Assembly: GCF_002250055.1 (NCBI RefSeq)
Contig: NZ_CP018866.1
Location: 3,402,501-3,466,500, forward strand
Direction of reading: 5' to 3'
Origin: Sutcliffiella cohnii
GTDB lineage: Bacteria; Bacillota; Bacilli; Bacillales; Bacillaceae_I
DNA: 64,000 nucleotides
The position numbers were made by a program, and so were the translations under genes. Below are positions 49,060-57,994 of this stretch, piece by piece. Position 1 is the stretch's first letter. The number at the start of each line of letters is the position of its first letter. The notes under the pieces are model-generated. The model saw nothing but the letters and a program-made list of their open reading frames with translations. It ran no database searches and was not told the DNA's origin.

Positions 49060-49344
49060 ATGCGTATGTCGTTAAATTATCAAGACCAGTTACACGTATT
49101 GAAGGATATTTTAGCTGACCACCAATTTGATTGTTGTGGTTCTGTAGCCGAATATGAACAGTTAGAGCGACTTATTAAGTCATTAATGGTAAATGCAGAC
49201 ATTGATCAAAATGTAAAAAATATTCTTTCTGATATTTATTCATATAGTCAAACTGGTCGAAATATAAAAAATGTGAATGATCACGTGCTAGCTCACCAAG
49301 ATCAGCTTACAAATTGGATTGATAGTATCGACCAATATTCATAA
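49060..49344 (+). CDS. ytzH: YtzH-like protein
   Basis: A small soluble helical protein, 94 residues from the ATG at 49060 or 92 from 49066; AAAGGAG is 5 or 11 bases before these. It has LNYQDQLHVLKDILADHQ and a CC pair (FDCCGS), and matches B. subtilis YtzH in size and position, divergent inside the ytmP-trmB interval. Function unknown. Confidence 0.87.
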   Translation: MRMSLNYQDQLHVLKDILADHQFDCCGSVAEYEQLERLIKSLMVNADIDQNVKNILSDIYSYSQTGRNIKNVNDHVLAHQDQLTNWIDSIDQYS

Positions 49345-49348
49345 TCGA

Positions 49349-50155
49349 TTACGAATTAGATAGTAAGCCTTTTAAATATTGTAACCATGATGAACTTTCT
49401 TTTTCTATATTTTTTTGAGTATACCAATGGATGGATAATATTGTTTGAGCTATAACATACCAATGCATTCTTTGCTTTAAACTGTCCGTTAATGGTAGGC
49501 CGTACGTATCTAACCAGGCCTTCCATTCGTCTTTTGGGATATACCAGTACAATAGCATTCCTATATCTATAGCTGGGTCTGCAATCATTGCCCCATCCCA
49601 ATCAATGAGAAAAAGCTCGTCTTCATTCGAAAGAAGCCAATTGTTATGGTTTAAATCGCAATGGCAAACTACCTTTTCACGATAATGCATGTTAGGTAAT
49701 TCACGCTTTAAATATTGGAGTGCATTTTGAATCAATTCCAATTGAAAAAGTTCGGGTGAAAGCTGACTTTGAATATCATCTAATATCATTTTAGGGTCAA
49801 GTGGTTCTTTTCCTAAACGAGTTAGCATATCAAGAAGCTCTTTAGAATGATGTATTTTCTTAAGTAGCTTAGCAACACTCTCCATATTCATATCACTCGG
49901 TTTAAGCTCACGCGAACTTACCCAATGTTGTGCTGTTATGACATCTCCATTTTCTAACCGTCTTGTCCAAACTAATTTTGGGACAATACCTTCAGCTGAC
50001 AAAACAGCTAAAAATGGAGAGGAATTTCTTTTTAAGAACAGCCTTTTATCTTGATTTATAGCGGAATAAGCTTCGCCGGTTTGGCCACCTGCCGGGCTTA
50101 TTTCCCATTCATCACCTAATAAATGCTCCAACCATTTCACCTTCAATTTCAACAC
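49349..50155 (-). CDS. ytmP: YtmP, aminoglycoside/choline phosphotransferase-family kinase
   Basis: A 268-residue APH-fold kinase-like protein. The Brenner loop reads VCHCDLNHNNWLL (catalytic Asp in CDLNHNN) and the metal-binding segment is LFLIDWDGAMIADP. It is probably a small-molecule (choline or amino sugar) kinase; the substrate is unknown. It lies downstream of amyX on the same strand but is separated by a terminator. 3' end is 4 bases from ytzH (convergent). Confidence 0.87.
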   Translation of the reverse strand: MLKLKVKWLEHLLGDEWEISPAGGQTGEAYSAINQDKRLFLKRNSSPFLAVLSAEGIVPKLVWTRRLENGDVITAQHWVSSRELKPSDMNMESVAKLLKKIHHSKELLDMLTRLGKEPLDPKMILDDIQSQLSPELFQLELIQNALQYLKRELPNMHYREKVVCHCDLNHNNWLLSNEDELFLIDWDGAMIADPAIDIGMLLYWYIPKDEWKAWLDTYGLPLTDSLKQRMHWYVIAQTILSIHWYTQKNIEKESSSWLQYLKGLLSNS

Positions 50156-50204
50156 TACTTTTCATTTCAATTTATTTTTAAACTTGTCATTATTTGTTTT
50201 AAAC

Positions 50205-50247
50205 AAAAAAGACAGCTACTGAGCAATTTACAATAGCTATCTTTTAA
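50205..50247 (-). terminator. Terminator of amyX
   Basis: On the minus strand AAAAGATAGCTA pairs with TAGCTGTCTTTT (G-U pair) across a ~15-base loop, with T6 after it. Confidence 0.78.
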
Positions 50248-50294
50248 ATTTTATCTCCATTTTCTTATTAAATCAAGTACTTGTTATAAACCAA

Positions 50295-52451
50295 TTATTG
50301 TTGCATTAAAACGGCGGTACTTATTATAGGCATATCAATGATTTTTTTCACTGAAAACAGTGGCGTAATACTAGATTTTTGATCATATACAAGCATTTTC
50401 CATTCTTGATCGTTTGGGAGTTCAATTTTTATGTTTTCTAAACCGCTATGATGAATAATAACTATATCTTTCCATTCTCCATATTTTTTTACATTTGTAA
50501 GATGATAAGCTAGCGTATTTTCCGACTCCTTAAAAAATACTAGATGTTCCTTAATTTGCTCTCTCGATGAAAATCGAAAAGCCCCATGGGATTTTCTTAT
50601 TGAAATTAACCCTTTTACAAATTTTACGGTACTTTCGTTCTCGTCTTTTCTAGCCCAGTCTAACCAATTAATGTTGTCAGGTGAACGATAACTATTTTCA
50701 TCACCATTTTTCGTCCGAAAAAACTCTTGGCCAGCATGTAGAAATGGTATACCTTGTGATAAAAGGACGATCGAAATTGCTAGTTGCTGACGTTTCTTCC
50801 TTACTACTTCATTTTCATGTGCAAGGCAAACATTCATCTTATCCCACATCGTATGGTTGTCATGAGACTCGACATAGTTTACAGAGCAAGATGGGCTATG
50901 AAACAATCCTTTTCCTTCGTTTCCACTTATTACAGACCCCGCAACGCTTTGCTTTAACGATATTATTTTATGTTTATTTCCTAATACATACCCTCGATCA
51001 AACAAATTAAACGTACTCCCCTTTATTTGATCTCGAAAATAATCATTAAAATAACTTATTCCATTCGTTAGCTTACTGTTGCTAATCATTGCTTTTTCAT
51101 TGGAAGGAAGAGGAGTATTAAGTTCCCAACCTTCTCCTAATAGTAGACAACCAGGTTTAATACTATCTACTTTTTCTCTTATACTGTTCATCGTAGTGAT
51201 ATCTAAAATACCCATTAAATCAAACCTAAAGCCATCTACATCATATTCTGTTAACCAAAAAGCGATGGAGTCTATAATAAACTTTCGTACCATCTTTCGT
51301 TCAGAAGCAATATCGTTGCCAACTCCTGTGCCATTCGATGGCATCCCATGTTCATCATGTCTAAAATAGTACCCGGGTACTATTTTTTCAAAAGACGAAT
51401 CTTCTCTTACATATACATGATTATAAACTACATCTATAATTACTTTTAATCCTTCCTCATGTAATGATTGAATAGCTTTTTGGAGCTCCACTATTCTACT
51501 ATAAGGATCTGATGGATTTTCTGAATAACTTCCTTCTGGACTATTAAAACAAATTGGGTTATAGCCCCAATTATATTGTGCTGATGGATTTTCTTCATCT
51601 ACTCCACCAAAATCGTTCACTGGAAGTAATTCCACATGCGTAACACCTAAATCTTTCAAATAATGTAGTCCTGAAGGCTTTCCATTTAATGTTGTTGTGT
51701 TTTTTTCAGTAAAAGCTAAATATTTACCTTTATGCTTCATACCGCTAGAAGGATGAACAGAAAAATCACGAATATGAAGCTCATATATGATCGCATCTGT
51801 AGGGTTTTGCAAAGTTGGCAAACTGAATTTTTTTACTTCCTTTATTTTTTTTGGATTAATAATAACTCCCGCAGAACTATTAACGGTTACAGCTGTTGCG
51901 TATGGATCAATAGCTTCTCGCCATATTAAATTTACACATACTAAAAAAGTATATTCATACTTTTCTAAATCCCCTTTTAACGTAATTCTCCATGTACCTT
52001 TTTCTGATCGAATTAAACTGTATTTCGAGACTTTTCCTTCAGGGGTAGTTATTTTTATTTTTACTGCACTTGCGGAAGGTGCCCATAGGCAGAAACTACA
52101 TTCTTCCTGACTATACGTTACACCGAGGTCGTTTTTATCATAGAAAAAAAGTTCGTCAAATAATTCCGTTCTTATAACAGCCCCGATTTGCAGATCCGTT
52201 TTTCGGTTATGTTCATCTATTATTGTATAGCTATTCTCAACCTTTAGCGGAAAGGCAGAACTGCATACGTATTTTTTGGCATTTTCTAATTGTTGTACAT
52301 CCGTAATTGTTAAAGGCTCTGATTTGTCATTGTATGTTATTGTAAAATGAGTACTGTCGCCATTAAAAGTGTTATTCGGAAGAAGTATCGTTATTTCATC
52401 CATTTTGTCTAAAAATGCTTCAAAATCTCTTTTTACTACTAACAATTTCAT
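50295..52451 (-). CDS. amyX: Type I pullulanase
   Basis: Cytoplasmic debranching enzyme that cuts alpha-1,6 bonds in pullulan and glycogen-type glucans. From the ATG at 52451 (AAAGGGGTG before it) it has 718 residues, identical in length to B. subtilis AmyX. N-terminal CBM48-type domain (about 100-200) precedes the GH13 barrel with the pullulanase signature YNWGYNP and catalytic segments GFRFDLMG (nucleophile Asp), LLLGEGWELN (acid Glu) and VESHDNHTMWD (Asp). No signal peptide. Monocistronic. Confidence 0.96.
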   Translation of the reverse strand: MKLLVVKRDFEAFLDKMDEITILLPNNTFNGDSTHFTITYNDKSEPLTITDVQQLENAKKYVCSSAFPLKVENSYTIIDEHNRKTDLQIGAVIRTELFDELFFYDKNDLGVTYSQEECSFCLWAPSASAVKIKITTPEGKVSKYSLIRSEKGTWRITLKGDLEKYEYTFLVCVNLIWREAIDPYATAVTVNSSAGVIINPKKIKEVKKFSLPTLQNPTDAIIYELHIRDFSVHPSSGMKHKGKYLAFTEKNTTTLNGKPSGLHYLKDLGVTHVELLPVNDFGGVDEENPSAQYNWGYNPICFNSPEGSYSENPSDPYSRIVELQKAIQSLHEEGLKVIIDVVYNHVYVREDSSFEKIVPGYYFRHDEHGMPSNGTGVGNDIASERKMVRKFIIDSIAFWLTEYDVDGFRFDLMGILDITTMNSIREKVDSIKPGCLLLGEGWELNTPLPSNEKAMISNSKLTNGISYFNDYFRDQIKGSTFNLFDRGYVLGNKHKIISLKQSVAGSVISGNEGKGLFHSPSCSVNYVESHDNHTMWDKMNVCLAHENEVVRKKRQQLAISIVLLSQGIPFLHAGQEFFRTKNGDENSYRSPDNINWLDWARKDENESTVKFVKGLISIRKSHGAFRFSSREQIKEHLVFFKESENTLAYHLTNVKKYGEWKDIVIIHHSGLENIKIELPNDQEWKMLVYDQKSSITPLFSVKKIIDMPIISTAVLMQQ

Positions 52452-52484
52452 CACCCCTTTACTAAACATATAACATATAAAGAA

Positions 52485-52516
52485 ATGCCCATTTTATCAC
52501 TTGAAAAAATGAGCAT
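52485..52516 (-). terminator. Possible terminator before amyX
   Basis: ATGCCCATTTT / AAAATGAGCAT (G-U on the minus strand) just after the NERD-like gene; the T tract is short. Confidence 0.5.
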
Positions 52517-52543
52517 ACAATTAATAAAACATTTACTCTTTAC

Positions 52544-53476
52544 TTATTTCCATTCCGGCCGCTCTACAAACGTAGATTGACAATGTTGTAAAAGTTTTGT
52601 AGCAATTTTTAATTGTGTGTGTTTCATACTTAGCGTGTTTTTTCGCATTTTTGTAAACCAGTCTTCGTAGGATCGTTTATCTATCCATTCAATATCAGAC
52701 GGTTTGTCAGCAAAATCGATATAGCCATCCTTACATAAAACAACCTTCTTTATAGGTATTTCAATCGAATAATGCTCTTTTATGTTTTGGACGATGTTAA
52801 ACATTCTATTTAAACTAATTAACGGATTAACAATCTTACGCTCTGATTGTCCATCCCTCAACTTCCAAAAACGACCGGTTTCCCCTAAGTACACATATCC
52901 TTCCCCTTCTTCTAATACTGTCATACATACTATTTCCGTTGGGGTTATGAAAATATGTTCTAATTGGACTGGTGCTTGCTTTGCAATAATAATCGGATGA
53001 TACATTAAAAAGTATGTATCCGGAAAACGTTGTAAAAAATATTTTAACAGTGGATCTTGTTTGTATTCTTTATTTAAAAATGACATCTCTCGTATAGTAG
53101 AACTCGCCCATCTTAATTGATATGGGTATAGCGCATCTAAAAATAATTGTTTTTCTTCCTTTTCAGAACGGCTATTTTGAATAATATGTTTGTAATCTAT
53201 AAGGAGTTCACCGTTCTCATTATTATTTTGTTCCTCTTTTATGAATGGTGTTTCGTCTTTTTTCCGCTTTATATTATTCCAGAGACTTGATAGTCTCGTT
53301 TCTTTTTGCTCTTCCGCCATCTCCTCAGAAAAAGTTGGCTCTGTATGTAGTTTTTCTTTTGCTTGTTGTAATGCATTCCACTGCTGCTTCTTAAATCGAA
53401 TATATTGATTAGAGTATCGATATATGTCTGTTTCATAACGAGAAATATAATCTTGTAATTTTAACAGTTGTGCCAT
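52544..53476 (-). CDS. Uncharacterised protein with NERD-like domain
   Basis: A 310-residue soluble protein. The first ~100 residues are helical and charged; from about residue 110 on (QLFLDALYPYQLRWASSTIREM, LEHIFITPTEIVCMTVLEEGEGYV, INPLI-like NPLISLNRMFNIVQNI, KKVVLCKDGYIDF) the pattern resembles the NERD (nuclease-related) domain, but I am not certain of it and cannot point to intact nuclease catalytic residues. It lies between amyX and the lrgAB pair on the same strand, a position common in related bacilli. Function unknown. Confidence 0.6.
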   Translation of the reverse strand: MAQLLKLQDYISRYETDIYRYSNQYIRFKKQQWNALQQAKEKLHTEPTFSEEMAEEQKETRLSSLWNNIKRKKDETPFIKEEQNNNENGELLIDYKHIIQNSRSEKEEKQLFLDALYPYQLRWASSTIREMSFLNKEYKQDPLLKYFLQRFPDTYFLMYHPIIIAKQAPVQLEHIFITPTEIVCMTVLEEGEGYVYLGETGRFWKLRDGQSERKIVNPLISLNRMFNIVQNIKEHYSIEIPIKKVVLCKDGYIDFADKPSDIEWIDKRSYEDWFTKMRKNTLSMKHTQLKIATKLLQHCQSTFVERPEWK

Positions 53477-53559
53477 AAGTAACCCTTCCTTATTTCCCTT
53501 TAGATGAGAAAATCTTGCCTTTTATAATCGCCTATAATGTAAATCTTAATGTGAGAACC

Positions 53560-54240
53560 TTAAAAACTCATGAAGTAACTAATAGCGTGAGGTAAAATTA
53601 GTGCATAGATTAAGGCAGACAATGTCATACTAATAGAGCTAACTGCCCCTTCCTTTTCACCATATTCTATCGCCTTCGCAGTACCTATACCGTGAGATGC
53701 ACACCCGTACGCTATACCTATTCCAATATAATGCTTTACCCCTACACTTTTTAAAATATACGGCCCTAAAACAGCACCACTAACGCCTGCAATCATGACA
53801 AAAACTGACGCTAAACTTGGAATACCACCTGAAATAGTAGCTAAATCCATTGCAACTGGTGCAGTTACTGACTTTGGTAGTATCGAAATAGCAATACTTT
53901 TATCTAATGAAATAAAGTTTACAAAAATGAAGCCTGTTACAATACCAGAAGTGATGCCACTACCAATTCCGATGAAAAGAGGAGTTTTATATTTTATCAT
54001 TTTCTTTCTTTGTTCATAAAGTGGATATGCTAAAGCTACAACAGCTGCACCTAGCAATTCATGAATCCATCTTCCACCTGTCATATACGTCTCATATTCG
54101 AAATCAAATAATATTAAAATAACGATAATAGCTATTACACTTGTAACGATTGGCAACAATAGTGGATTCTTTATTTTAATGTACAATTTTCTCATCGCTA
54201 AAAATACGATAATCGTTAGCAATATAAAGAAACTACTCAT
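53560..54240 (-). CDS. LrgB/CidB-family membrane protein
   Basis: A 226-residue LrgB-family protein with about seven membrane helices; family hallmarks are KSVTAPVAMDLATISGG and GIAYGCASHGIGTAKAIEYG. With its LrgA partner it forms a two-component membrane system described as holin/antiholin-like in staphylococci and as a pyruvate transporter (PftAB) in B. subtilis. The start overlaps the lrgA-like stop by 4 bases, showing coupling. No LytTR regulator gene is adjacent. Confidence 0.88.
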   Translation of the reverse strand: MSSFFILLTIIVFLAMRKLYIKIKNPLLLPIVTSVIAIIVILILFDFEYETYMTGGRWIHELLGAAVVALAYPLYEQRKKMIKYKTPLFIGIGSGITSGIVTGFIFVNFISLDKSIAISILPKSVTAPVAMDLATISGGIPSLASVFVMIAGVSGAVLGPYILKSVGVKHYIGIGIAYGCASHGIGTAKAIEYGEKEGAVSSISMTLSALIYALILPHAISYFMSF

Positions 54241-54635
54241 GCTGTTTCCTCTTCTTTACTATTATTTTGCTCTTCTTTTTTCTCTAAGTAAGTGGCTGCT
54301 TTTTGACCTAACAATCCTGAGATGAGCATCACTAATAATGTACTAATAAAAACAGCTAAAATGGCCAAAAAGCCTTTCCCTACAAATAAGGAAAAGTAAT
54401 CCATTACACCGACTGTTGCTGGAATAAATAATAGTGGCATATAAACTAATAATGTAGATGCTCCTGTTTTGAGGGTGTTTACTTTAACTATTCCTAGCAT
54501 TAATAATAGAAATAATAGTACCATTCCAATAACACTACCTGGAATCGGAATATTCCACGTTTGTTGAATAACGACGCCTATTCGATAAAAGCCGTAAAGA
54601 ATGATAATTTGAAACATTATTTTTAACCATTTCAC
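54237..54635 (-). CDS. LrgA/CidA-family holin-like protein
   Basis: A 132-residue LrgA/CidA-family protein with four membrane helices and the family segment IPIPGSVIGMVLLF and LLFIPATVGVMDY; the C-terminus is charged. It is the first gene of the pair and overlaps the lrgB-like gene. Holin-like control of murein hydrolases or pyruvate uptake are the two known roles of such pairs; the sequence does not decide. Confidence 0.88.
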   Translation of the reverse strand: MKWLKIMFQIIILYGFYRIGVVIQQTWNIPIPGSVIGMVLLFLLLMLGIVKVNTLKTGASTLLVYMPLLFIPATVGVMDYFSLFVGKGFLAILAVFISTLLVMLISGLLGQKAATYLEKKEEQNNSKEEETA

Positions 54636-54641
54636 TTTTCG

Positions 54642-55202
54642 TTACCCCTCTTTAAATGTATATGAATGTATTATCTCATATTTTGGTACAGATTGAAGAT
54701 TAGTTTGATAAAGAACAAATTCGCTTGCTAAAAAAAGCCTGTTGATTGTATGGAAAGGTATTAAAAATTCCTCTGAGAAATTTCCCCCTTTCCACTTTCG
54801 AGCTAACGTAATATGCGGATGAAACGGTCTCTTATCTAAAGAAAAACCTAATCGTTCACATTCCAAAAATATATCTTGTCTCAGTGCGTGTAATTCACTA
54901 TTGTCCTCTACTCCATACCATAAAATTCTCGGACTTTCTTTCTTTCCGAATGTATTTAAAGTGGTTAATTTTAATGAAAGAGCTTCATATTTCTTTGCAA
55001 TCGACGGCATTATTTTATTTATGTTGTGTAATTGCTCCTCTGTTGCATACCCTAAAAATGCAAGTGTAATATGCAAGTCTTCACGATGAACCCACCTTTG
55101 AAAAGGAAGTTCGTCTTTTATTTTTTCTGTATATAGTGCAAAATCGTTTTTTATTGTTTCAGGAAGTTTAACTGCAAGAAAATAATGTTTTTGTGTATTC
55201 AT
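54642..55202 (-). CDS. ytlP: RNA 2',3'-cyclic phosphodiesterase (2H family)
   Basis: A 186-residue 2H phosphoesterase (ThpR / 2'-5' RNA ligase family). Both HxT motifs are present: DLHITLAFLG (His-Ile-Thr) and RPFHPHITLAR (His-Ile-Thr), spaced as expected for the bilobal fold. It opens RNA 2',3'-cyclic phosphates. Matches B. subtilis YtlP. It ends 6 bases before the lrgA-like gene starts, so the three genes are probably one transcript. Confidence 0.92.
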   Translation of the reverse strand: MNTQKHYFLAVKLPETIKNDFALYTEKIKDELPFQRWVHREDLHITLAFLGYATEEQLHNINKIMPSIAKKYEALSLKLTTLNTFGKKESPRILWYGVEDNSELHALRQDIFLECERLGFSLDKRPFHPHITLARKWKGGNFSEEFLIPFHTINRLFLASEFVLYQTNLQSVPKYEIIHSYTFKEG

Positions 55203-55316
55203 ACGTATCTTATCCTCTCTTATTATGTATGGTCGTATTTCTATTCTTTTTAATATTATATGGTAAAATACAAATTATACAGATTGGATTAATAGAAGAA
55301 AGAAAGGCGTGTTAGA

Positions 55317-56246
55317 ATGAAAGTTATAAACAGTATGGCAGACCTTATTGGAAATACGCCATTAGTTAAATTAAATAGACTCGTTCCGAAAGGCGCGGCA
55401 ACGGTTTACTTAAAGCTTGAATTTTTTAATCCAAGCGGAAGTGTAAAAGATCGTGCTGCCTTCAATATGATTGTAGAAGCTGAAAAAAAAGGACTTATCC
55501 AACCTGGTGCTACAATTATCGAACCAACGAGTGGCAATACAGGAATTGGGCTAGCTATGAATGCAGCAGCTCGCGGGTATAAAGCAATACTTGTTATGCC
55601 AGATACGATGTCCCAAGAAAGAATTAATTTATTAAAAGCATACGGAGCAGACGTTGTTTTAACTCCGGGTGAGGATAAAATGCCTGGTGCTATAAAAAAA
55701 GCAGAAGAACTTGTTAATGAAATTCCTAATAGCTTCATGCCGATGCAATTTGAAAACTTCGCAAATCCTGATGCTCATAGACATACTACGGCAAAAGAAA
55801 TTATAGAAGCGATGGACCAAATAGGAAAGCCTTTATCTGCCTTTGTCGCGACAGCTGGAACTGGTGGCACGATTACGGGTACGGGCGAAGTATTAAAGGA
55901 AAAATATCCAAACGTCACTGTTCACGTAGTAGAACCCGCCGGCTCACCTGTCTTATCTGGTGGTAAACCCGGAAAGCATAAACTAGTTGGCACGAGCCCG
56001 GGGTTTATTCCAGAAATACTAAACCAAGACGTGTATGAAGAAATTTTTAAAATTAAAGATGAAGATGCTTACGAAACTGCTCGAAGGTTAGCATCAGAAG
56101 AAGGTATACTTGTAGGCCCATCTTCAGGTGCGGCATGCTTCTCTGCTATCGAAGTAGCAAAACGACTCACAGAAGACGACATCGTCGTTTGCATCGCTTG
56201 CGACACAGGCGAAAGATACTTATCAACTGATTTATTTATGATGTAG
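55317..56246 (+). CDS. ytkP: Cysteine synthase-like PLP enzyme
   Basis: A 309-residue O-acetylserine sulfhydrylase-family enzyme. PLP lysine in NPSGSVKDRAA; phosphate-binding TSGNTGIGLAM; glycine loop GTGGTITGTGE; late PSSGAACFSA. It makes cysteine from O-acetylserine and sulfide, or a related beta-replacement. Matches the B. subtilis paralogue YtkP rather than CysK by position. AAAGGCG precedes the ATG. No terminator was seen; the intergenic repeat broken by the IS110 element follows about 100 bases later. Confidence 0.92.
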   Translation: MKVINSMADLIGNTPLVKLNRLVPKGAATVYLKLEFFNPSGSVKDRAAFNMIVEAEKKGLIQPGATIIEPTSGNTGIGLAMNAAARGYKAILVMPDTMSQERINLLKAYGADVVLTPGEDKMPGAIKKAEELVNEIPNSFMPMQFENFANPDAHRHTTAKEIIEAMDQIGKPLSAFVATAGTGGTITGTGEVLKEKYPNVTVHVVEPAGSPVLSGGKPGKHKLVGTSPGFIPEILNQDVYEEIFKIKDEDAYETARRLASEEGILVGPSSGAACFSAIEVAKRLTEDDIVVCIACDTGERYLSTDLFMM

Positions 56247-56349
56247 TAAATTCTAATAAAGAAAACACCAAGGAAAAAACTATTGATTAAACAATAGAAG
56301 GGGAAATGCGTAATACGAAACAACTTTTCACGTTTTATGTTTCATAATT

Positions 56350-56398
56350 TCAATGTTTAGAAACGTGAGTGGATCGGAGCGGAGGACATTTGACTCCT
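56350..56398. repeat. Left part of a Bacillaceae-type intergenic repeat, split by IS110
   Basis: The GC-rich stretch ending GAGCGGAGGACATTTGACTCCT stands out from its AT-rich surroundings. It resumes after the IS element at 57993. I recall closely related sequences as a repeat dispersed between genes of many Bacillaceae genomes. Joining the halves at the CT core gives GACTC-CT-GCGGGG, as in that repeat. Confidence 0.65.
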
Positions 56399-56517
56399 AC
56401 CATGAAAATATAGCACTAAAATATGGAAAAATGGCAATACTAAATTAGACGCAGCTTATTCTTGTTTTTTTGAGGAGAGCGTCATACTCAAAAATCTATC
56501 GACTTTTTGGGATCTCT

Positions 56518-57741
56518 TTATGAAACTTTTGGTTCAACTAGTGTCACGGTGTAGCCTAAATTTTCTAATCTTCGTAGTGAATGTCTAACAATGGACTGTT
56601 GTCTTTGCTTATCGAAGTAGTCTTCTCCTAGATCTACGTACATTTCCTTTCGTGTTAAGAGATAATAGGAGATTCGTAACATCGCATGGGCTACAACAAC
56701 TGCTGCACGCTTTTTACCTTTACGTGAAGCAGTCCGACGGTAAAGTGCACCAAGGTAGTTTTTAGACCCTCGAACAGAATGAGCTGCTTCAATGAGTGCT
56801 GATTTAAGATATTTGTTTCCTTTCATCGTTTTGGATGACTTACGTTTTCCAGCACTTTGGTTATTTCCTGGAACTAAACCCGCCCATGAACATAGTTGGG
56901 GTGCAGTCGGGAATTGCTCTTTTATATTTGGACCAATTTCTGCAAGCATTTGTTCCGCCATTTTTCTTCCAATGCCAGGAATGGAATCTAAACGATCTAT
57001 GTCTTCTTGATCGTCTTCCATCCTTTTTTCTATCTCTTTGTCTAGTTTATCGATTTGCTCAGTTAGGAAATCGATATGATCCATAATCGTTTTTATCATA
57101 AATCGTTGATGTTCTTGAATATACCCTTGAAGTGCGAGTTTCAATTCATCTTTTTTATTTTTCATTCTTCCTCTCGCAAAGTTTGTTAACTCTTCAAGGT
57201 CTTCATTCCCTTCCGCTATGGATCGAAGCATATCACGAGAAGAAACTCCCATAATGTCAGAAACAACAGAGCCAAGCTTGATATTAGCTCCTTCTAACAC
57301 TTTTTGAATCCGATTATATTGTCTGGCACGTTCTTCAATAATGCTACGACGATAACGCACAAGTTCACGTAATTCTCGCTGATTTCGGTCAGGAATATAA
57401 CTAGCTTTAAGTAAACCGTGACGAAGTAATTTGGCAATCCATTCGGCATCTTTCACATCGGTTTTACGCCCAGGAACAGCTTTAATATGTTGAGCATTCA
57501 CAACTAGAAATTCAATACCTTCTGCTTCTAGTAAATTGACAATAGGTTTCCAGTAGACACTTGTACTTTCCATCGCCACATGGGTACAGTTGTGTTTCTT
57601 AACCCAGTCCACCAACTCTATAAGATATATAGTTTTAGTTGAAAAAGTTTCAATCTCCTTTCCTTTTGGTGTAATGGCACATGCAGTAATGCTATCCTTG
57701 TGGACATCCATACCACAAGCATTCTCAATGATTACTTCCAT
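56518..57741 (-). CDS. IS110-family transposase (DEDD recombinase)
   Basis: A 407-residue RuvC-like DEDD recombinase, intact. Start at the ATG at 57741 with AAAGGA before it; a longer reading from 57891 enters the non-coding leader. The catalytic acids are visible: Asp12 (GMDVHKDS), Glu58 (VAMESTSVY), Asp95 and Asp98 (KTDVKDAEW). The C-terminal Tnp domain has a helix-hairpin-helix (LDSIPGIGRKMAEQM) and the putative catalytic serine at about residue 296 (NNQSAGKRK). A central coiled coil (about 245-285) joins them. The family integrates without target duplication beyond the core dinucleotide, guided by an RNA made from its non-coding end. Confidence 0.95.
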   Translation of the reverse strand: MEVIIENACGMDVHKDSITACAITPKGKEIETFSTKTIYLIELVDWVKKHNCTHVAMESTSVYWKPIVNLLEAEGIEFLVVNAQHIKAVPGRKTDVKDAEWIAKLLRHGLLKASYIPDRNQRELRELVRYRRSIIEERARQYNRIQKVLEGANIKLGSVVSDIMGVSSRDMLRSIAEGNEDLEELTNFARGRMKNKKDELKLALQGYIQEHQRFMIKTIMDHIDFLTEQIDKLDKEIEKRMEDDQEDIDRLDSIPGIGRKMAEQMLAEIGPNIKEQFPTAPQLCSWAGLVPGNNQSAGKRKSSKTMKGNKYLKSALIEAAHSVRGSKNYLGALYRRTASRKGKKRAAVVVAHAMLRISYYLLTRKEMYVDLGEDYFDKQRQQSIVRHSLRRLENLGYTVTLVEPKVS

Positions 57742-57994
57742 TGAAAACATCCTTTCTACGGCGAAGAAGTTTTGAGGCTGGTGCAACAACCAGAATAGGG
57801 TTAATCTACCATGAGTGCTTCCCATAAAGGGAGCAACAATCTGTGATGCACCGTGGTCGAAGGAGTCAGACTGCGGGGAGGGCTCACACACACCAAGGAG
57901 TCACGACCTTCCTCATCCAGCCGTAGCATTAGTATAGCCACGCAAAAACCATTTTCATTCTCTGTGGTGTATAGCTTGTAATACATGAAAGACT
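57742..57994 (-). ncRNA. Putative bridge RNA region of IS110 (target and donor guides)
   Basis: The ~250 bases before the transposase have no protein-coding sense but clear hairpins (CTGGT/ACCAG at 57778-57793; GCTTCCC/GGGAGC at 57817-57834). On the plus strand, CTGCGGGG at 57871-57878 is identical to the right half of the insertion site including the CT core (57993-58000), and AGGAGTC at 57861-57867 (again 57896-57902) is the complement of the left half GACTCCT (56392-56398). CTACCATGA at 57806-57814 is identical to the element's own terminus (56397-56405). In the transposase sense the target-like segments come first and the donor-like one follows, the order known for IS621. RNA production is inferred. 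Confidence 0.7.

Larger units (their letters stand above)
56397..57994 (-). mobile_element. Complete IS110-family insertion element
   Basis: An element of about 1.6 kb bounded by a CT dinucleotide at 56397-56398 and 57993-57994, the only duplication at its ends; there are no terminal inverted repeats, as normal for IS110. It contains one intact transposase gene, about 250 non-coding bases before it and about 120 after it. Boundaries follow from the split repeat: left flank GACTC, right flank GCGGGG. The transposase reads leftward, so the left end of the element in its own orientation is at 57994. Confidence 0.85.

Noticed and set aside
57741..57891. N-terminal extension of the IS110 transposase to a 457-residue protein
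   Set aside because: The added 50 residues come from the structured non-coding leader and lack family similarity; the family N-terminus and an AAAGGA site support the ATG at 57741.
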